Assembly: GCA_026182355.1 (NCBI GenBank)
Contig: JAPFBL010000228.1
Location: 62,001-126,000 of the forward strand
Direction of reading: 5' to 3'
DNA: 64,000 nt
Origin: Hermatobates lingyangjiaoensis
Lineage: Eukaryota; Arthropoda; Insecta; Hemiptera; Hermatobatidae
In this document: one piece after another, positions 34,735 through 46,442 of the stretch
Layout of the letters: the number at the start of each line of letters is the position of its first letter
Position numbering within the stretch: the stretch's first letter is position 1
Program-made: the position numbers and the translations under genes
Notes under the pieces: generated by a model
The model's input: the letters and a program-made list of their open reading frames with translations, nothing else
What the model was told of the DNA's origin: nothing
Databases searched by the model: none

Positions 34735-34835
34735 AGGAATTCTGTGGGAATCGAACCCACGCCCTCGGCATTACCTGAACATGTTTCCATTAAAAAGAAG
34801 GTGTTGGATGACCCAACGGGTCACGGGTAATCTAG
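34735..34835. repeat. tRNA-like fragment and SINE head
   Basis: Minus strand GGGCGTGGGTTCGATTCCCA is a good T-arm/B box, but no complete cloverleaf can be drawn. The nearby plus-strand GGGTCACGGGTAATCTAGTA matches SINE heads at 5377 and 5925. Likely a SINE remnant, not a tRNA gene. Confidence 0.45.
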
Positions 34836-34884
34836 TACTATTAATATATATATAACGATAGTATTATTATAGTATAACATGAAT

Positions 34885-35285
34885 ATATCAATGACATAGC
34901 GACCTGACGGTTACAATATTCAAACATTAGCAATGAAACATAAGACGCAATCCTCTCATTAGTTTTCATAATACGCCAATATTTTAAAACGTTATAATAT
35001 TAATATTTTTTATTCTCTATCCAAAATTGATATTTTTTAAAAAAAATTAATAGAGATATATTGTTGTTAATATAAAAATATTGTTAGCTATTTGTATTTG
35101 AAATTCATGTTAGTAACATCAAATCATTTAATTATTAGATTTTTTTTTTATCTACGATCAAAATTTATTCGAAAATATGCAGGTGCATAATTAGATTTTT
35201 TTTAGGCCATAGAAGGCCTACAGATAACACGATATCTCTCAGGTGGTCCACAAGTAAACACACGTTGAAAAGCCCTAGTCTAGAA
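34885..35285 (-). mobile_element. hAT-type element, third copy
   Basis: Shares CATAGCGACCTGACGGTTAC and AATATTCAAACATTAGCAAT with 53770, and GTGGTCCACAAGTAAACAC with the right end at 19960. Ends not exact; no transposase. Confidence 0.5.
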
Positions 35286-35289
35286 GATA

Positions 35290-36220
35290 ATATGTTGGTT
35301 ATATAGGACTCATGAAACACGGTAAAAATCATTCTTACGGACAAATAAATATAACTTTTAACCGACAAGTAAAACTTTTAATAAAAAAAAAAAAAAAAAA
35401 AGGAAACAGATGTACTCGTTATTTGCTGTATTTCCCTAAATAATAATTATCTGATCACATAAACTACAAAAAAAATATCTAAGAAATTCACGAAATTGTT
35501 AGAATTATAAAAAAAATTTTGGACAACAAAATCCGTGAGGAAGCGAACCTGCGAAAAGGGCAGGGCATACTGTAGACCTCTATTGTTTTGCCTCCTAAAA
35601 ACCTATTCTGAGAAATACTACCACCACAGTAAAGTATAGAAAAACAGTAAACTATACAATAACTACATTTAAATAAATCATTGAATTCACTGAATTCAAT
35701 GTCAATGGATCTGGAAAAGATAAAAAAATAAATAAATAATCAAAAGATAAAAAAAAATTAAAGATAAAAAAAATAAAGAATATAAAATAAGAGACAAAGA
35801 GTTAGTTTAGATACAGTAAAGTTCAGTATAAACACTCCGATTTCTTCTGATATTCATAAAGCACATAATTAGTTTTTTTCTTTTTTAAAAACTCCTAGAG
35901 AACTCTGTTTCAATAGAGAAGTAATTATTAAAATCCATGTAAATGTTATAAAATATATGTATGTCATTCATTAAAATAACAAACTAATATTCAATTTAAA
36001 AAATAACCTCTTCTTTTCCTTTCCCCTCGTTGCATGACAGCAACACGGCCTTTGGACTAGTCGTTGATCGGTTCCATCGATCTAACTACTACCCTCCTTA
36101 TGACGACGAATGTTGGAATATTCAAGTATGTCAGTTCCTTCTGTATATGTTTCCTTCAAAGAATTTCAATCTGAATTTTCGTGAACCGCTCATGTCATAT
36201 ATATATAATAACTTCAAAAA
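35290..36220. other. AT-rich region, no gene seen
   Basis: Poly-A at 35380-35400 and A-rich tracts at 35720-35790. The stretch 35450-35650 resembles 33450-33640 (AAATTCACGAAATT, TACTACCACC, AGTATA), an unclassified repeat. Confidence 0.4.
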
Positions 36221-36224
36221 CAAA

Positions 36225-36350
36225 GAATAGTAACACACAGAGAAAAAGATACACATACAAACTCAAATTTTTAGATAATCGTTTTCAGGACAAAAGAGTG
36301 GAAGACCAAGATCGCTGGAAACGCAACGGCAGGAAACCCCCCTGACAACC
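36225..36350 (-). mobile_element. PLE-B-like end, degenerate
   Basis: CTGAAAACGATTATCTAAAA replaces the core and helix II. The CTCAAATTTTTAG and ACACATACAAACTC tail words remain. Confidence 0.45.
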
Positions 36351-36384
36351 GATTGCGCTGCCCTATGCAGCGCATATACATATA

Positions 36385-36755
36385 TATAAACATGATTTCA
36401 CAAATAAACACGTGAAATAACAATCAACGTTCAAACCACGATATGAAATTAAATGTGAAAAAAGACTAAGATCCATCAAAAAAGACTAAATTCCATGAAA
36501 ATCTCGAGATCGAATTTTTTCACGGTCACTAAACTCTACTTATATTAAAATATAAAGACATAAAATCTTTCTATCGTAACAAGCGGTCTTCTTCGTCAGA
36601 GTCAAAAATCCAACTTTATTTTAAAACCCAACTCAGTTGGGTTTTTGACTCTGACGAAGACCGCTTATTACGGTTGAAGGATCTTAGTATTTTTTTTCCA
36701 TTTCTTATTGTGGTCAGAACATTGATTATTCTTTCAAGTGTTTATTATGAAATCA

Positions 36756-36792
<37 letters not shown>
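36385..36792. mobile_element. PLE-A inverted pair with an inserted R1 fragment
   Basis: The left minus-strand arm (tail TTTCACGTGTTTATTTGTGA, motif about 36562-36599) is interrupted at 36489-36566 by a piece of repeat R1. The right plus-strand arm has motif 36651-36685: CTGACGA + A + GACCG...CGGTT + GAA + GGATCT + T. The centre, AACTCAGTTGGG, is a short palindrome joining the arms. A (TA)n follows at 36760-36792. Confidence 0.75.
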
Positions 36793-36793
<1 letters not shown>

Positions 36794-36834
36794 TTAAATT
36801 GAAGAAACCGTCCACACGAACTATAAAAATTGAA

Positions 36835-36960
36835 ATTACACAAAGCACGTCACAGAAAAAATATAAAATTCATATCTACTAAATTCAATATTTCGAACTG
36901 TTGTTCGTTATCACGAGAAGACTAGAAAAGAGGACATATATAGTATAATATATAGAGTTT
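36835..36960 (-). mobile_element. PLE-D 3' end
   Basis: Motif 36887-36915: degenerate core GTGATAA, helix II GAAC-AACA-GTTC, GAA + ATAT + T. The tail ACAAAGCACG reads toward the TA array at 36760-36792. Confidence 0.6.
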
Positions 36961-36999
36961 TGTATATTTATATTTGTATATATATATTGAAGAAAGTAT

Positions 37000-37395
37000 C
37001 CACCGTGAAATAGAAACAAATTAACGTTTATCAGGACTCTGTCAGTTCTTTCAGGTTCAAATTAAACTCTTATTGCCAAAGTTTCGGTTTTTACTTAAAA
37101 CCTTTTTCATTGGCTTACAAAACAGAGGAAATATAACAAATAATTCCATCATTCGAAAATCAAAGATATGTACATAAAAAGCGCAATTAGATACAAATTA
37201 GAAATTACAATAGAAATTTTGGCAATAGGTTAATGAGAGAACCTATACAGAAGTATAAAATTTTAGAACAGAAAAACTAATTATTACATTAGAAATTATT
37301 TTACAAAGAAAAATAGTTTATGGATGTCAACAACTGTCTAATTTGAATGAATACGTGACACTGAACTGAAAAAACAAGCAAGGCAACCAAATTTC
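37000..37395. mobile_element. PLE-F element
   Basis: TATCAGGACTCTGTCAGTTC, CTCTTATTGCCAAAGTTTCG and CCTTTTTCATTGG match the F ends at 17248 and 25570. The right part (GACACTGAACTGAAAAAACA) matches 50830 and 56215. Non-coding. Confidence 0.55.
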
Positions 37396-37599
37396 ACCAC
37401 ACAACCAATTTTGCATAGATCAACAATGTTTAACTTAACACACCCGAATAAATACTATTTAAATTTGAAATACCACTTCTGGAATTAACGGATGACTGAT
37501 CCTTTCCAATATATAACATTTCCAGAGTATTCTTTCTTTATGTCATTAAAAGCAAATAGAATATGTGTGCTGGTAAGTTCTTTCATTCAAAAGAAGTTC

Positions 37600-37711
37600 C
37601 TGATGACGAACAACAGTTCGAAATATTGAGAATTTATTAAGTGTGCTGTTTATTTCTTTTTTCTGTGTCGTGTTTTGTGTAATTTAAAGTTTTATGTATA
37701 TATATATATAC
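37600..37711 (+). mobile_element. PLE-D 3' end ending at TA array
   Basis: Motif 37600-37627: CTGATGA + C + GAAC-AACA-GTTC + GAA + ATAT + T. The tail GTGTGCTGTTTATTTC to TAATTTAAAGTTTT is followed by (TA)n. Confidence 0.75.
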
Positions 37712-37734
37712 ACTTTTTCGTGAAAATACGATCC

Positions 37735-38010
37735 TAAATGGACAAATTGAGTTCAATGTACGTAAAGAAACAAAGAGAAATTAAAAGCACACACTTACAG
37801 TTTTATAATTTTCGGTTGTACCGTCTTCAGGAGAAATAAGAGAGGGAAACCAAGCACACTGACTGGAGAGTGTTGGAGTTTGGAGGGTCTCCAACCGTCT
37901 CTGTACCAGTGCGCATGGTTTCCATCTCTTATCTCTCCTGAAGACGGTTCAACCGAAAATTAGAGACAGTAAGTGTGTGATTTTAATATCTCTATGTACA
38001 TTCAACTATA
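37735..38010. mobile_element. PLE-B inverted pair
   Basis: Minus motif 37806-37830 and plus motif 37938-37962, each with CTGAAGA, GGT/ACC helix II and AATT + A. In the plus arm TCTC and GAGA flank the core. The region between, with GTCTCCAACCGTCTCTG, is itself foldable. Confidence 0.75.
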
Positions 38011-38083
38011 TATATATATTCGCGCGCCGTTCTTCGACGTGAGGAGATCTCTCTCACTAAATCCTCTCTTCTAGTCTACTCTC

Positions 38084-38190
38084 CTGATGACGAACAACAG
38101 TTCGAAATATTGAATTCTGTAAGTTTTCTTTGTATTCTCTTTTCTGTGTCGTGCTTTGTGTAATTTAAAGTTATATATATATATATATAT
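38084..38190 (+). mobile_element. PLE-D 3' end ending at TA array
   Basis: Motif 38084-38111: CTGATGA + C + GAAC-AACA-GTTC + GAA + ATAT + T. The same tail as 37600, again ending at (TA)n (38171-38190). Confidence 0.75.
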
Positions 38191-38259
38191 CAGTGGCGAT
38201 TTCTCAGGGAATGCAACACATGCATTGCATGCATAGAATTTCATCTTTAAAGTATATAC

Positions 38260-39220
38260 ATAAATGTTCGAGACTCGTTAATTCACGTGTTTAAATGTGA
38301 AACCTTATTTTTATTCACTACACGCTAAGGAACCATATATATATATATAGCGCTTTAAGCTTCCAACTTGCTAGGTTTGTACTGGGGCTATCATGTATAT
38401 GGTTAACAAACGATGTCTTAATTGACCAAGTAGAATGGTACAAGAACGAAGTGGTATCCATACACTAGCACTCAGGCTTGCTGAGCTCCTCAAATACATA
38501 CTCGGAAGAGTTGGTCTGCAGCAGGTCTTCGGCGGAATTGCCTACACTCAAGGAATTGGTCATGACTATTCCAAAAGTCACACTGATTTGCATGTATGTA
38601 ATTTGTTGTGATTTCATGTATTGTGTTGTTCTGTTCTTTGAATAAGAATATTAATGCACGGTTCATTTTTTGGAAGCATCAAAGTGAAGAGCATACGCCT
38701 AATTTGATCTCTGAATTTGAATAAAGATCATATTATTTTTCACTAAAGAAGATCTCATGGCAGATAGAGATGAAGCTTATGAAACTGGTGGGTTCGTGTA
38801 CCCCCAAGAAGGTTGCAAGAACCTCTGGCTATGGTCAAATGATGTATTGACATCAAATCTTTCATAGAACCAAAAACAGCTGTGAAAAGGGTTTTGCCTA
38901 TTTTAAATACTATTTAAAGTTAACAGAATAAAGAGGGGGTGGGTTGATTTAAGGTTAGAAAGTATTTCAAATTAAGAGTGTGGGATGTAGGCGGAGACGA
39001 TGACGTCAGGCAGGCTACAATATTGACTGAGTCCATATCCATCATAGCCACTTAGGGGCTCTACTTCACTAAAGTACATCATTAATAACTGTCCAACGAG
39101 TCGAAGGAAAGGCAACTGAACACCCGTCAGGCAGATCAGCAGCCGCATTTCTCTAGAGACAACTCTCTTCACGACAGCAAATTAGCATTTCTCTGTTTAA
39201 CCAGCAGTACTGCAATGCAC
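38260..39220 (+). repeat. Local duplication, copy 1 (indel-rich)
   Basis: Aligns with 39290-40181. The right halves (38871-39219 and 39836-40181) look almost identical apart from small indels. The left halves differ by many short insertions, including inside a hAT element (compare 39470-39802). Both begin with a PLE-A tail (TTAATTCACGTGTTT). The flanks CAGTGGCGATTTCTCAGG at 38192 and CAGGAGTCGCCCTG at 39224 could be ends of a larger hAT-like element. Confidence 0.7.
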
Positions 39221-39289
39221 AAAGAAAAAGGTCAGGAGTCGCCCTGATATATATATAATATATAAACTAGACTTTTATTCTTCGAACTG

Positions 39290-40181
39290 TATATATATAA
39301 TTGTGATTGTTAATTCACGTGTTTTTGTGAAATCTTATATATATATATGTATAAGTAGCCTTTTAATTTGAGAACTTGCTATTTGGTAACTTGGGGCTCT
39401 GTATATGGTAACAACGATGTTGGATATACCAGTAAATGGTAAAAGCAGTGGTATCATCATAGCCTATGGCAGTGGTTCTTAACCTGTGTTCGATCGAACC
39501 CTAGGGGTTCGAAGAGTTGGTCTCAGAGGTTCGGCGGAGCCTCCACCAAGGAGGTCAACAGCAAAAGTCACACTGATTTGCACGTATGTAATTTGTTGTG
39601 ATTTCATGTATTGTGTTGAGTTTTGTTCTTTGAATAAGATGATATTAATGCACGGTTCATTTTTTGGAACATAAAAAAAAACATACGCCTATGACTTGAA
39701 TTTGAAAAAAATCATATTTTATTTTTCACTAAAGAAGGATTTCGATGAATGCGCTTATGAAACTGGTGGGGTTCGGTACCCCCAAAAGGTTAAGAACCTC
39801 TGGCCTATGGTAAGTATGATGAACAACAAAACTCATAGAACCAAAAATAGCTGTGAAAAGGGCTTTTGCCTATTTTAAAACTATTTAAAGTTAACAGAAT
39901 AAAGAGGGGGTGGGTTGATTTAAGGTTAGAAAGAGGCAAATTAAGAGGTGTGGGATGTAGGCGGAGACGATGACGTCAGGCAGGCTACAATATTGACTGA
40001 GTCCATATCCATCATAGCCACTTAGGGGCTCTACTTCACTAAAGTACATCATTAATAACTGTCCAGCGAGTCGAAGGAAAGGCAACTTAACACCCGTCAG
40101 GCAGACAGCAGCCGCATTCTCTAGAGACAACTCTCTTCACGACAGCAAATTAGCATTTCTCTGTTTAACCAGCAGTACTGG
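39290..40181 (+). repeat. Local duplication, copy 2
   Basis: The cleaner copy of the duplicated block. The open frames at 38972-39172 and 39891-40130 on the minus strand are the same non-coding sequence in the two copies. Confidence 0.7.
39470..39802 (+). mobile_element. hAT-type non-autonomous element, perfect 8-bp target duplication
   Basis: 333 bp beginning CAGTGGTTCTTAACCTGTG and ending AAGGTTAAGAACCTCTG. The flanks are identical GCCTATGG at 39462-39469 and 39803-39810, the hallmark of hAT insertion. The inner ends also pair (GAACCCTAGGGGTTCG near GGGGTTCGGTACCCC). No transposase, so it must have been moved by another hAT element. Confidence 0.85.
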
Positions 40182-40189
40182 CGTAAGCA

Positions 40190-41800
40190 CGCAAGGCATT
40201 CAATTAAATCAACTGCTGATTTACACCCAGCTAGCAGTCAAAAAACATCTTATGATTAGTGTCTTGAGATTACTCTACAGTTTGCCAACTACCAGGTGCC
40301 AATTCGGGCTAAAATAAAATTTAGAATTTTATTTCTAACAATACTGCGAAATGGTAGATTTTCGATCAATGTTTTTGGATTCAAAAAACTTGAATACAAA
40401 CTAATTGAAACACAGCGAATGAGACAGATTGGGGCAGGATAGTTAAGAGATAAGGTGACAGAGGAGTTGGGTATGCTTACAAAAAAAAAAGAGTTATCAA
40501 AATACAAACATGTAAAAATATGTTTGTATTTTGTAAAGATTACAAACGGGCTAAAAAGAAGGGCCAAGTCAAGTGACAATACAAAGAAAATAACATCCGA
40601 GTAATATTTTAACATTTTCTTTTTAAACAAGATTAAAAATCATTTCTTTAATTAACTGAACCAAGAGATTTCGAAAAATTCGTCATCCAATGCTGCAACT
40701 AAATTCATTTTTTTATGTTCATCTTCAGTGTTCCTGGTTTCATAGATTTCATTGGTCCAAATTATCTTAATTACGTCAAAAGGAACATTAAAATCATAGT
40801 AGCATTTTCTATAACGTTTTAGTCCATGTTATATTATCAGTTGTTGATACATTAAACTGGTTTCGAAATTTCTTTGTAATAATGTTTACTTAGCTCTCCA
40901 TATCAGCATTAGAATGAAAAAGACACATGGAATGAGAGAGATTGGGGTAGTTAATATATCAGGTGGCAAAGGAGATGGGTATGCTTACAAACAGTGAAGT
41001 TCTATAAAGCAAACCAGAAAACACTACTGTAGGGGAGGGTTTCTTTTTTTTTTTTTTTTGATTAATCACGTCTTTTTATAGCAAAAATTAGAGAAAAATA
41101 AAGATGAGTTAAAACAGAACAAGTTACCTTCTCTCCCTCTGTCAGATCAAAGTGTAGGACGTCATTTAAACGAGTTTTCAACTATCAATAAACTTGATTC
41201 AAACCAGATGTTTGCTATGGAGTTTGGTAATTTAGAGTAGATACTATGCATTGGGACAACAAATGTGCATAAAATGCCCAAAATAAACTTAAATACTAGA
41301 TACGTATTTTTAGACATATTCTTATAAAACTAGATACATAACGGGTTAACGAGTAAATTAGCACAAAAAGTAACATAACGTGCCAGGGTTAAAGACGCAC
41401 CAGATGTTTGCTAATGGAGTTCGGTAATTCTGAGTAGATACTATGCATAAGAGATTCAAAATGGAGTAAAAGTCGGCAACATAAACTAGATATCTAAACT
41501 TTACAGATAAGTGGTATTTTAGTAATACTCAGATACTATATCATGTAGAAACTAAGTTATATAAAAATATATTCATAACGGATTAAAAACGCTCAGTTAA
41601 AGTTCGGAATTCCGAGTATTAAAAGAGATTCAAAAGGGCAAAGTCGGCAACACTGATACTGTACTTTAATATAAGTGGTATTTAGTAATATCAAAGTTAT
41701 CTGTAGAAACAAGTTCTTTAAAAATATTTTCATCATTACAAATTTAAAGTTTTGTAAAAAAAAAAGTAATCCTGTAATACTAATTCACTAATAATTATTT
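40190..41800. other. Region without recognised gene
   Basis: Local duplicated words (CAGATGTTTGCTA, GGAGTTTGGTAATT, GAGTAGATACTATGCAT) occur at 41205 and again at 41400, suggesting an old tandem duplication. The 113-residue minus-strand frame at 40289-40630 has no recognisable domain. Confidence 0.4.
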
Positions 41801-41807
41801 AAAATAG

Positions 41808-42060
41808 GTGCCAGAGTAGACAAGTAGCTTGCAAGCCCGCCTCTTTGCATATACGGGTTTGATTTTTATATAATGAGCCTTGATTTTTTTTCATGTGGGA
41901 GGTGAACAAAATCTTACGGAAAGGACAATCAGCCGTCCTTCACAAGCCTGTATGATGTCAGATACTAGTTAAAGATCTCTGCTATAACAAGCTGCACTCA
42001 GGCAAAACTTTAGCGCTCCTGATGCAGAATCAACTTGGTTGATTCACCCATTAATAAAAA
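41808..42060 (+). mobile_element. tRNA-derived SINE, diverged
   Basis: Starts GGTGCCAGAGTAGACAAGTA and contains CATGTGGGAGGTGAACAAA, GATGTCAGATACTAGTTAAA and GATGCAGAATCAAC in family order. The B box is poorly kept. Confidence 0.65.
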
Positions 42061-42214
42061 ATGGCTGTCAAATAATAAATGTACCATACTTCTCGACCCT
42101 ACTACAGTACTAAAGTAAACAGGCTATAATAGTGGGCATTGAAAACAAAAATAATCTGGAGTGGCCAACACTCGACTTTACTATAAGTAAAAAAATATCA
42201 AACTGCTTCACATT

Positions 42215-42690
42215 TTTTACATTTTAAAAGAATTAAAAGAAAATTTTTACATTTCATTGAAAAAAAATATTTCCTGTTGTTTTAAAAATCTGAAGATTTT
42301 TTTCAGTTATTGCTTTTGTAGCCACAAACAAAATGCGAAAATTTCAAGACTCTAAATTAGCAGTTTAGAGGGTAAAAAAAAGTGACTTCTCCATCATGCA
42401 TAATTACTCCCAAACAATACTGTTCATTTACAATCTGAGACCCATTTTTGTGTAAAATATCAAATTGATCTATCAAAGATTCTGGACCGTATCGTCTACA
42501 CAAATATTTGGATACATCTTCACCTCCCACTCACACACACACACACACACAACACACAGCCATCATCGAAAAAACTTCATAAAACTACTTCTGGGACCTC
42601 AAAACATGTAATTCCGTCAAAATCTAGAGATAGATTTTTTTCACAAACACTATACTTTTCTTATATTAAAATAAAAAATGTTTTCAAAAA
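42215..42690 (+). repeat. Dispersed repeat R1, copy 2
   Basis: Counterpart of 940-1400. Here the C/A tract has become a (CA)n run at 42534-42556. Confidence 0.6.
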
Positions 42691-42719
42691 TCACTTTGTC
42701 ACCGCTGTTCCGAGCTATC

Positions 42720-42965
42720 AAGGTCACCACAATCTATTCGATTGGAACTCTTATCACCAACATTTCGGTTTTTATTTTCATAAAAAAAAAGTTTTTCTTT
42801 TTGTAAACTTTTTCATAGGGCTACATAGGTCACATTTCTACATAGGCCATTGTAGGCCTATGAATAAGGTTTTAAATTAAAATGGAAACATTGGCAATGA
42901 TAGTTTAATTTGAACCTGAAGATCTGAGAAGAAACCCTGATAAAATTTTATTTTGTTTCGACATA
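42720..42965. mobile_element. PLE-F element, inverted ends
   Basis: The left side contains ACTCTTATCACCAACATTTC. The right side contains GGAAACATTGGCAATGATAG and TTTAATTTGAACCTGAAGA. AGGCCTATGAATAAGG keeps the altered F core. Diverged. Confidence 0.5.
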
Positions 42966-43510
42966 TATAACTATTGGAAATAAATATATACGGCATGGAA
43001 TATAGATTTCGAGAATAATAGGATTTGTTAAAAGCTTTTATGTTATGGATTAAGTAGAAGTAGAGTGTGAAGTTAATCCAAGTATAGGAGATCGACATTG
43101 GATTTTATTACAGCTATTCCATTTATATCAGGCAACCTTTTAGGATGTGGGATACACTACCCTACTTCCTTTTTATTGTTTATCAAATGTAATATCGCAA
43201 GGTCTCCTAAGAGACACCGAGGCAACCCTCTGGGAATATAGCAACCTCCATTGGCAACTAGAGCTTAGTTCATAAATGCGTTTAGCGGTATTTTTAGACG
43301 AGCGAGCAATTTCCAGAGATGATGACATCATAGTATAATTATTAAATACTGATTAATCATCACAGGATGATGATGATGATGATTTAATACTGCACGATAA
43401 AAAAAACTCGTTATAACCTGTCGTATAACCTGTCTTATCAGTTTTGTAATATTTACTACTGTTTTCGTTGTGTCTATCTGTCGGACGTATATCTTGTTAT
43501 TTGTACAGCC

Positions 43511-43560
43511 CTGATGATGCTATATAAATATAGCGAAACGTTGGCGTAAGTAAAGTGTTT
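43511..43560 (+). ncRNA. Hammerhead-like motif, family E
   Basis: 43511-43542: CTGATGA + T + GCTATA...TATAGC + GAA + ACGT + T. GCC before the core pairs with GGC after the predicted cleavage site. A well-kept example with six pairs in helix II. Confidence 0.75.
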
Positions 43561-43601
43561 GTTTGTGTAGACCAACCCTCAATAACCTCTGCTGTTTGTT
43601 A

Positions 43602-43745
43602 TATATATATATATATATATATATGTGGGTTCCTTCTCTTTTCTCTCTTCAGAAAAGAGATTCCCAGAAAATTAGAGTTAGTAAGTGTAATTCCTCACTC
43701 TGTGTGTTACTTTTCTTCGTATTTGAACTTTTATATTTATATATA
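43602..43745 (+). mobile_element. PLE-B end after TA array
   Basis: (TA)n at 43602-43624, then CTTCAGAAAAGAGATTCCCA (core partly lost), GAAAATTAGAG and the tail AGTAAGTGTAATTCCTCACT ending in TTTTATA. Confidence 0.5.
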
Positions 43746-44514
43746 AAATCCATTTCGTGAAAAGTTGGTCTAAATAATTATTCTTCAGTTTTCAAATTAA
43801 AATACCTCAAATAAGTAATCTTTTCCATTGAACTAAAATATTCTCTAAAAACGTTATATAAATTGGCTAATAGTATATTGGCTTCATATAATGGAAACTG
43901 TTCAAAGTTGAATAAAAAATGTATTTGTAATACTTTCTCACCGTCAAAAGCATTACCCTTCAATTCGGAATTCCTAACTTTCTTGCATTTATTTAATGCA
44001 GCTCCTACCTAGGGATTCTATTTTTTTTATTTTCTTATTCAAGGACCAATGACACAACTGTTTTCTCTGACCGATCTTTTCCATTAGCTGCAACATGGTT
44101 CCTTCATTCACGCTCTTTTTTTAAAAACATAACAACTTAGATGAATTTAGATCACTAAAATATAATATTAACTCACAAGTTTTGTCAAAACATGTTAAAA
44201 AGCTTTTAAATGTTGATAATCATTTTTCTGCTCATCTTGTTTTTATAAAGTATCATATAATTGTAGAAACTATCTAAATATTTTTTCTGTATTTTAATAT
44301 ATTTTTTATGAATATTATGTCTGTATCAGAAGAATATTGATGTTTTAAAAATACACAAGTTTCTATACAAAATATAGGGAAATAGAAAGTATTACATTCG
44401 AGGCAAAATTTCAAATTCGAGTTTTCAACGGAAATACTCTTTTTGAATTCCACAGAATTCAATAAAATAAGATTTTTAAATTGGTCCACTGTATGTTTGT
44501 GTGTGTATGAGCCA

Positions 44515-44518
<4 letters not shown>

Positions 44519-44572
<54 letters not shown>
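44519..44572. repeat. (TA)n microsatellite
   Basis: About 27 TA units, the longest uninterrupted array here. PLE-C starts directly to its right. Confidence 0.9.
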
Positions 44573-44576
<4 letters not shown>

Positions 44577-44579
44577 AAT

Positions 44580-45050
44580 TCAAAACGAAGGAAACACACA
44601 GAAAGACACAGACATAACTCACATCGATATTTCGACCATCGTCGTCATCAGGAGGTGTGAAGAGCGAAGAGTCCCGCAGGAAGGTTTTTTTTTTACTTTA
44701 TTAATTTTAATTTTATTTATATACTTTTCACATTTTTTATAATTTTTTCATTAGACTTATTTTTATTTAAATAATTATGATTTTTACTCGTTCCTTTTAC
44801 GTCTTAATTTGGCTCTTCATTTCCTTCCCTCCCTTCCCGCTTGGTGGTAAGTGGTGAGGTACTGACTGCGGTCTCCGAGTTCAGTCGCTGCCCTGTCTTC
44901 CTGCGGGACTCTTCGCTCTTCACACCTCCTCATGACGACGATGGTCGAAATATCGATGTGAGTTATGTCTGTGTCTTTCCTTCGTTTTGAATTTATTTTA
45001 TTTAAAAAAAGTCCGCTGGACCGTTTCTTTTAATTGTATATATATATATA
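44580..45050. mobile_element. PLE-C inverted pair
   Basis: Arms 44580-44690 (minus) and 44905-44995 (plus) are close reverse complements around about 210 bp. Minus motif 44626-44651: CTGATGA + C + GAC-GATG-GTC + GAA + ATAT + C. Plus motif 44929-44954 is identical except for core CTCATGA. CACA-CTC and GA-TGTG flanks pair with one mismatch. (TA)n lies at both outer edges. Confidence 0.85.
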
Positions 45051-45054
45051 TATT

Positions 45055-45950
45055 AGTATAGGTTGGTAGCAAATTTTCTTGGAATATTCAAATAATATAG
45101 TCAGCAAATAGTCAGAGAATAACAAAATCAACTTAAAAAAAATATGTTTGTGAAAAAATTTAAGAAATTTTGATTATTGTAAATGCCAAAATAACCTAAA
45201 AAAAGTACTAAACTCAATTATATTAACTTGCTGTGCATATCGAGTTTGTTCACACTGACTTAAAAAATATCGTAAACCAGCAAAAGAATTTAAATTGACT
45301 TCCATTTACCTCCTGTATTGAGAAAGACATAGTAATCAATATCTTGCATTCGGAGCTAACAACAGTTTGAAATCAAAGTTTCGTGAACATTTTTTTTATT
45401 TTTTTTCGCAATATCTATTCATACTTCTTTGATTAAATTCTTTTCATTCAGCATTTTTAGTTCACATTTAATATATATGGAATGTTATGCTATAAAAACT
45501 ATCTTTCTGTTAAAGTGGTTAAAAAACTGTTTTTACTGTAATAAAGGAATTCTTAATCAATTTTTATTTAAATTGATAAGGACAATAAAAATTAATACAT
45601 ATTATTGCAGATATTAATAATTAGATATTATATTAATATAGATATTAGTAATAATATAATTATACTAATTTATATTATATTATAATATATTATTATTATA
45701 TTCATAATTATATAAAAATAATACTATAGTATTGGACAATTAATATAGAATTAATTGGATAAATTGATTAAATTGAGAGAGAGAAAATCAAAAAAGAATT
45801 TAAGTTTTGGAAATAATAAGTACTAAAGGATATAACTAACGTGATTTAACTAGGTGTATCCTAACAAATCAACTAACGTTTATAAATAAATGAATGGAAG
45901 ATTTTTTCAACAAAGTTACTAACACCCATTTGCTACTAGGTTAGGTTACA
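45055..45950. other. AT-rich region, no gene seen
   Basis: Very AT-rich at 45600-45780. The frame at 45429-45617 is not recognisable. Confidence 0.4.
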
Positions 45951-46442
45951 GTGGCCAAAAATAAGTCAAAAATTGGCGCTTTATGATATCACACAATGGA
46001 CATTCTATATTAAAAGTCCTAAATTTACCCAAACTCGGGTTTATTTAGAGTAGGGATCTAAACGAGTACCTGACATCACAGAGGCTCGGGACCGACGGCT
46101 TAACGTCCTCTCCCAGGGAAGACGTGCACAGATTTATTCAATTCCCAAGTGAAAAAATCGAGGACCAGATTGCGTATGAAACCTCGGACCTACCAGTTCA
46201 GAGACAAGCACATCGCCACTGGGTTAACCTGGCCGTATCATCCATCAGTTATAAAACAGCTGACCACATTATTCAAGAGTGGACCTTGTGAGCCCAAGGT
46301 ACTTTAACGAGTACCTGACAGTGTTCAGGCTGGGGACCGAGAGCTTAACATTCTTTCCAGGAATAAATCGAGGGTAGGTATTGAACCCCGGATCCACATG
46401 TCCAGAGGCGAGCACGTAAGCCACTGGGCTACCCTGACCCCT
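45945..46442 (-). mobile_element. Two adjacent SINEs
   Basis: 45945-46240 is a near-full minus-strand copy. It starts (as read) with two TTAGG-like units and CAGTGGCCAAAAATAAG, then CCTAAATTTACCC, CGACGGCTTAACGTCC and a degenerate head at 46195-46235. 46285-46442 is a shorter copy that lacks part of the body but keeps head words CCAGTGGCTTACGTGCTCGC and GGGGTTCAATACC on the minus strand. Confidence 0.65.

Noticed and set aside
34740..34830. Possible tRNA gene on the minus strand
   Set aside because: Only a good T-arm is present; no acceptor or anticodon pairing could be drawn. Better explained as a SINE remnant.
40289..40630. 113-codon open frame (minus strand), possible gene
   Set aside because: No recognisable motif, AT-driven residue content, and no supporting splice or family evidence.
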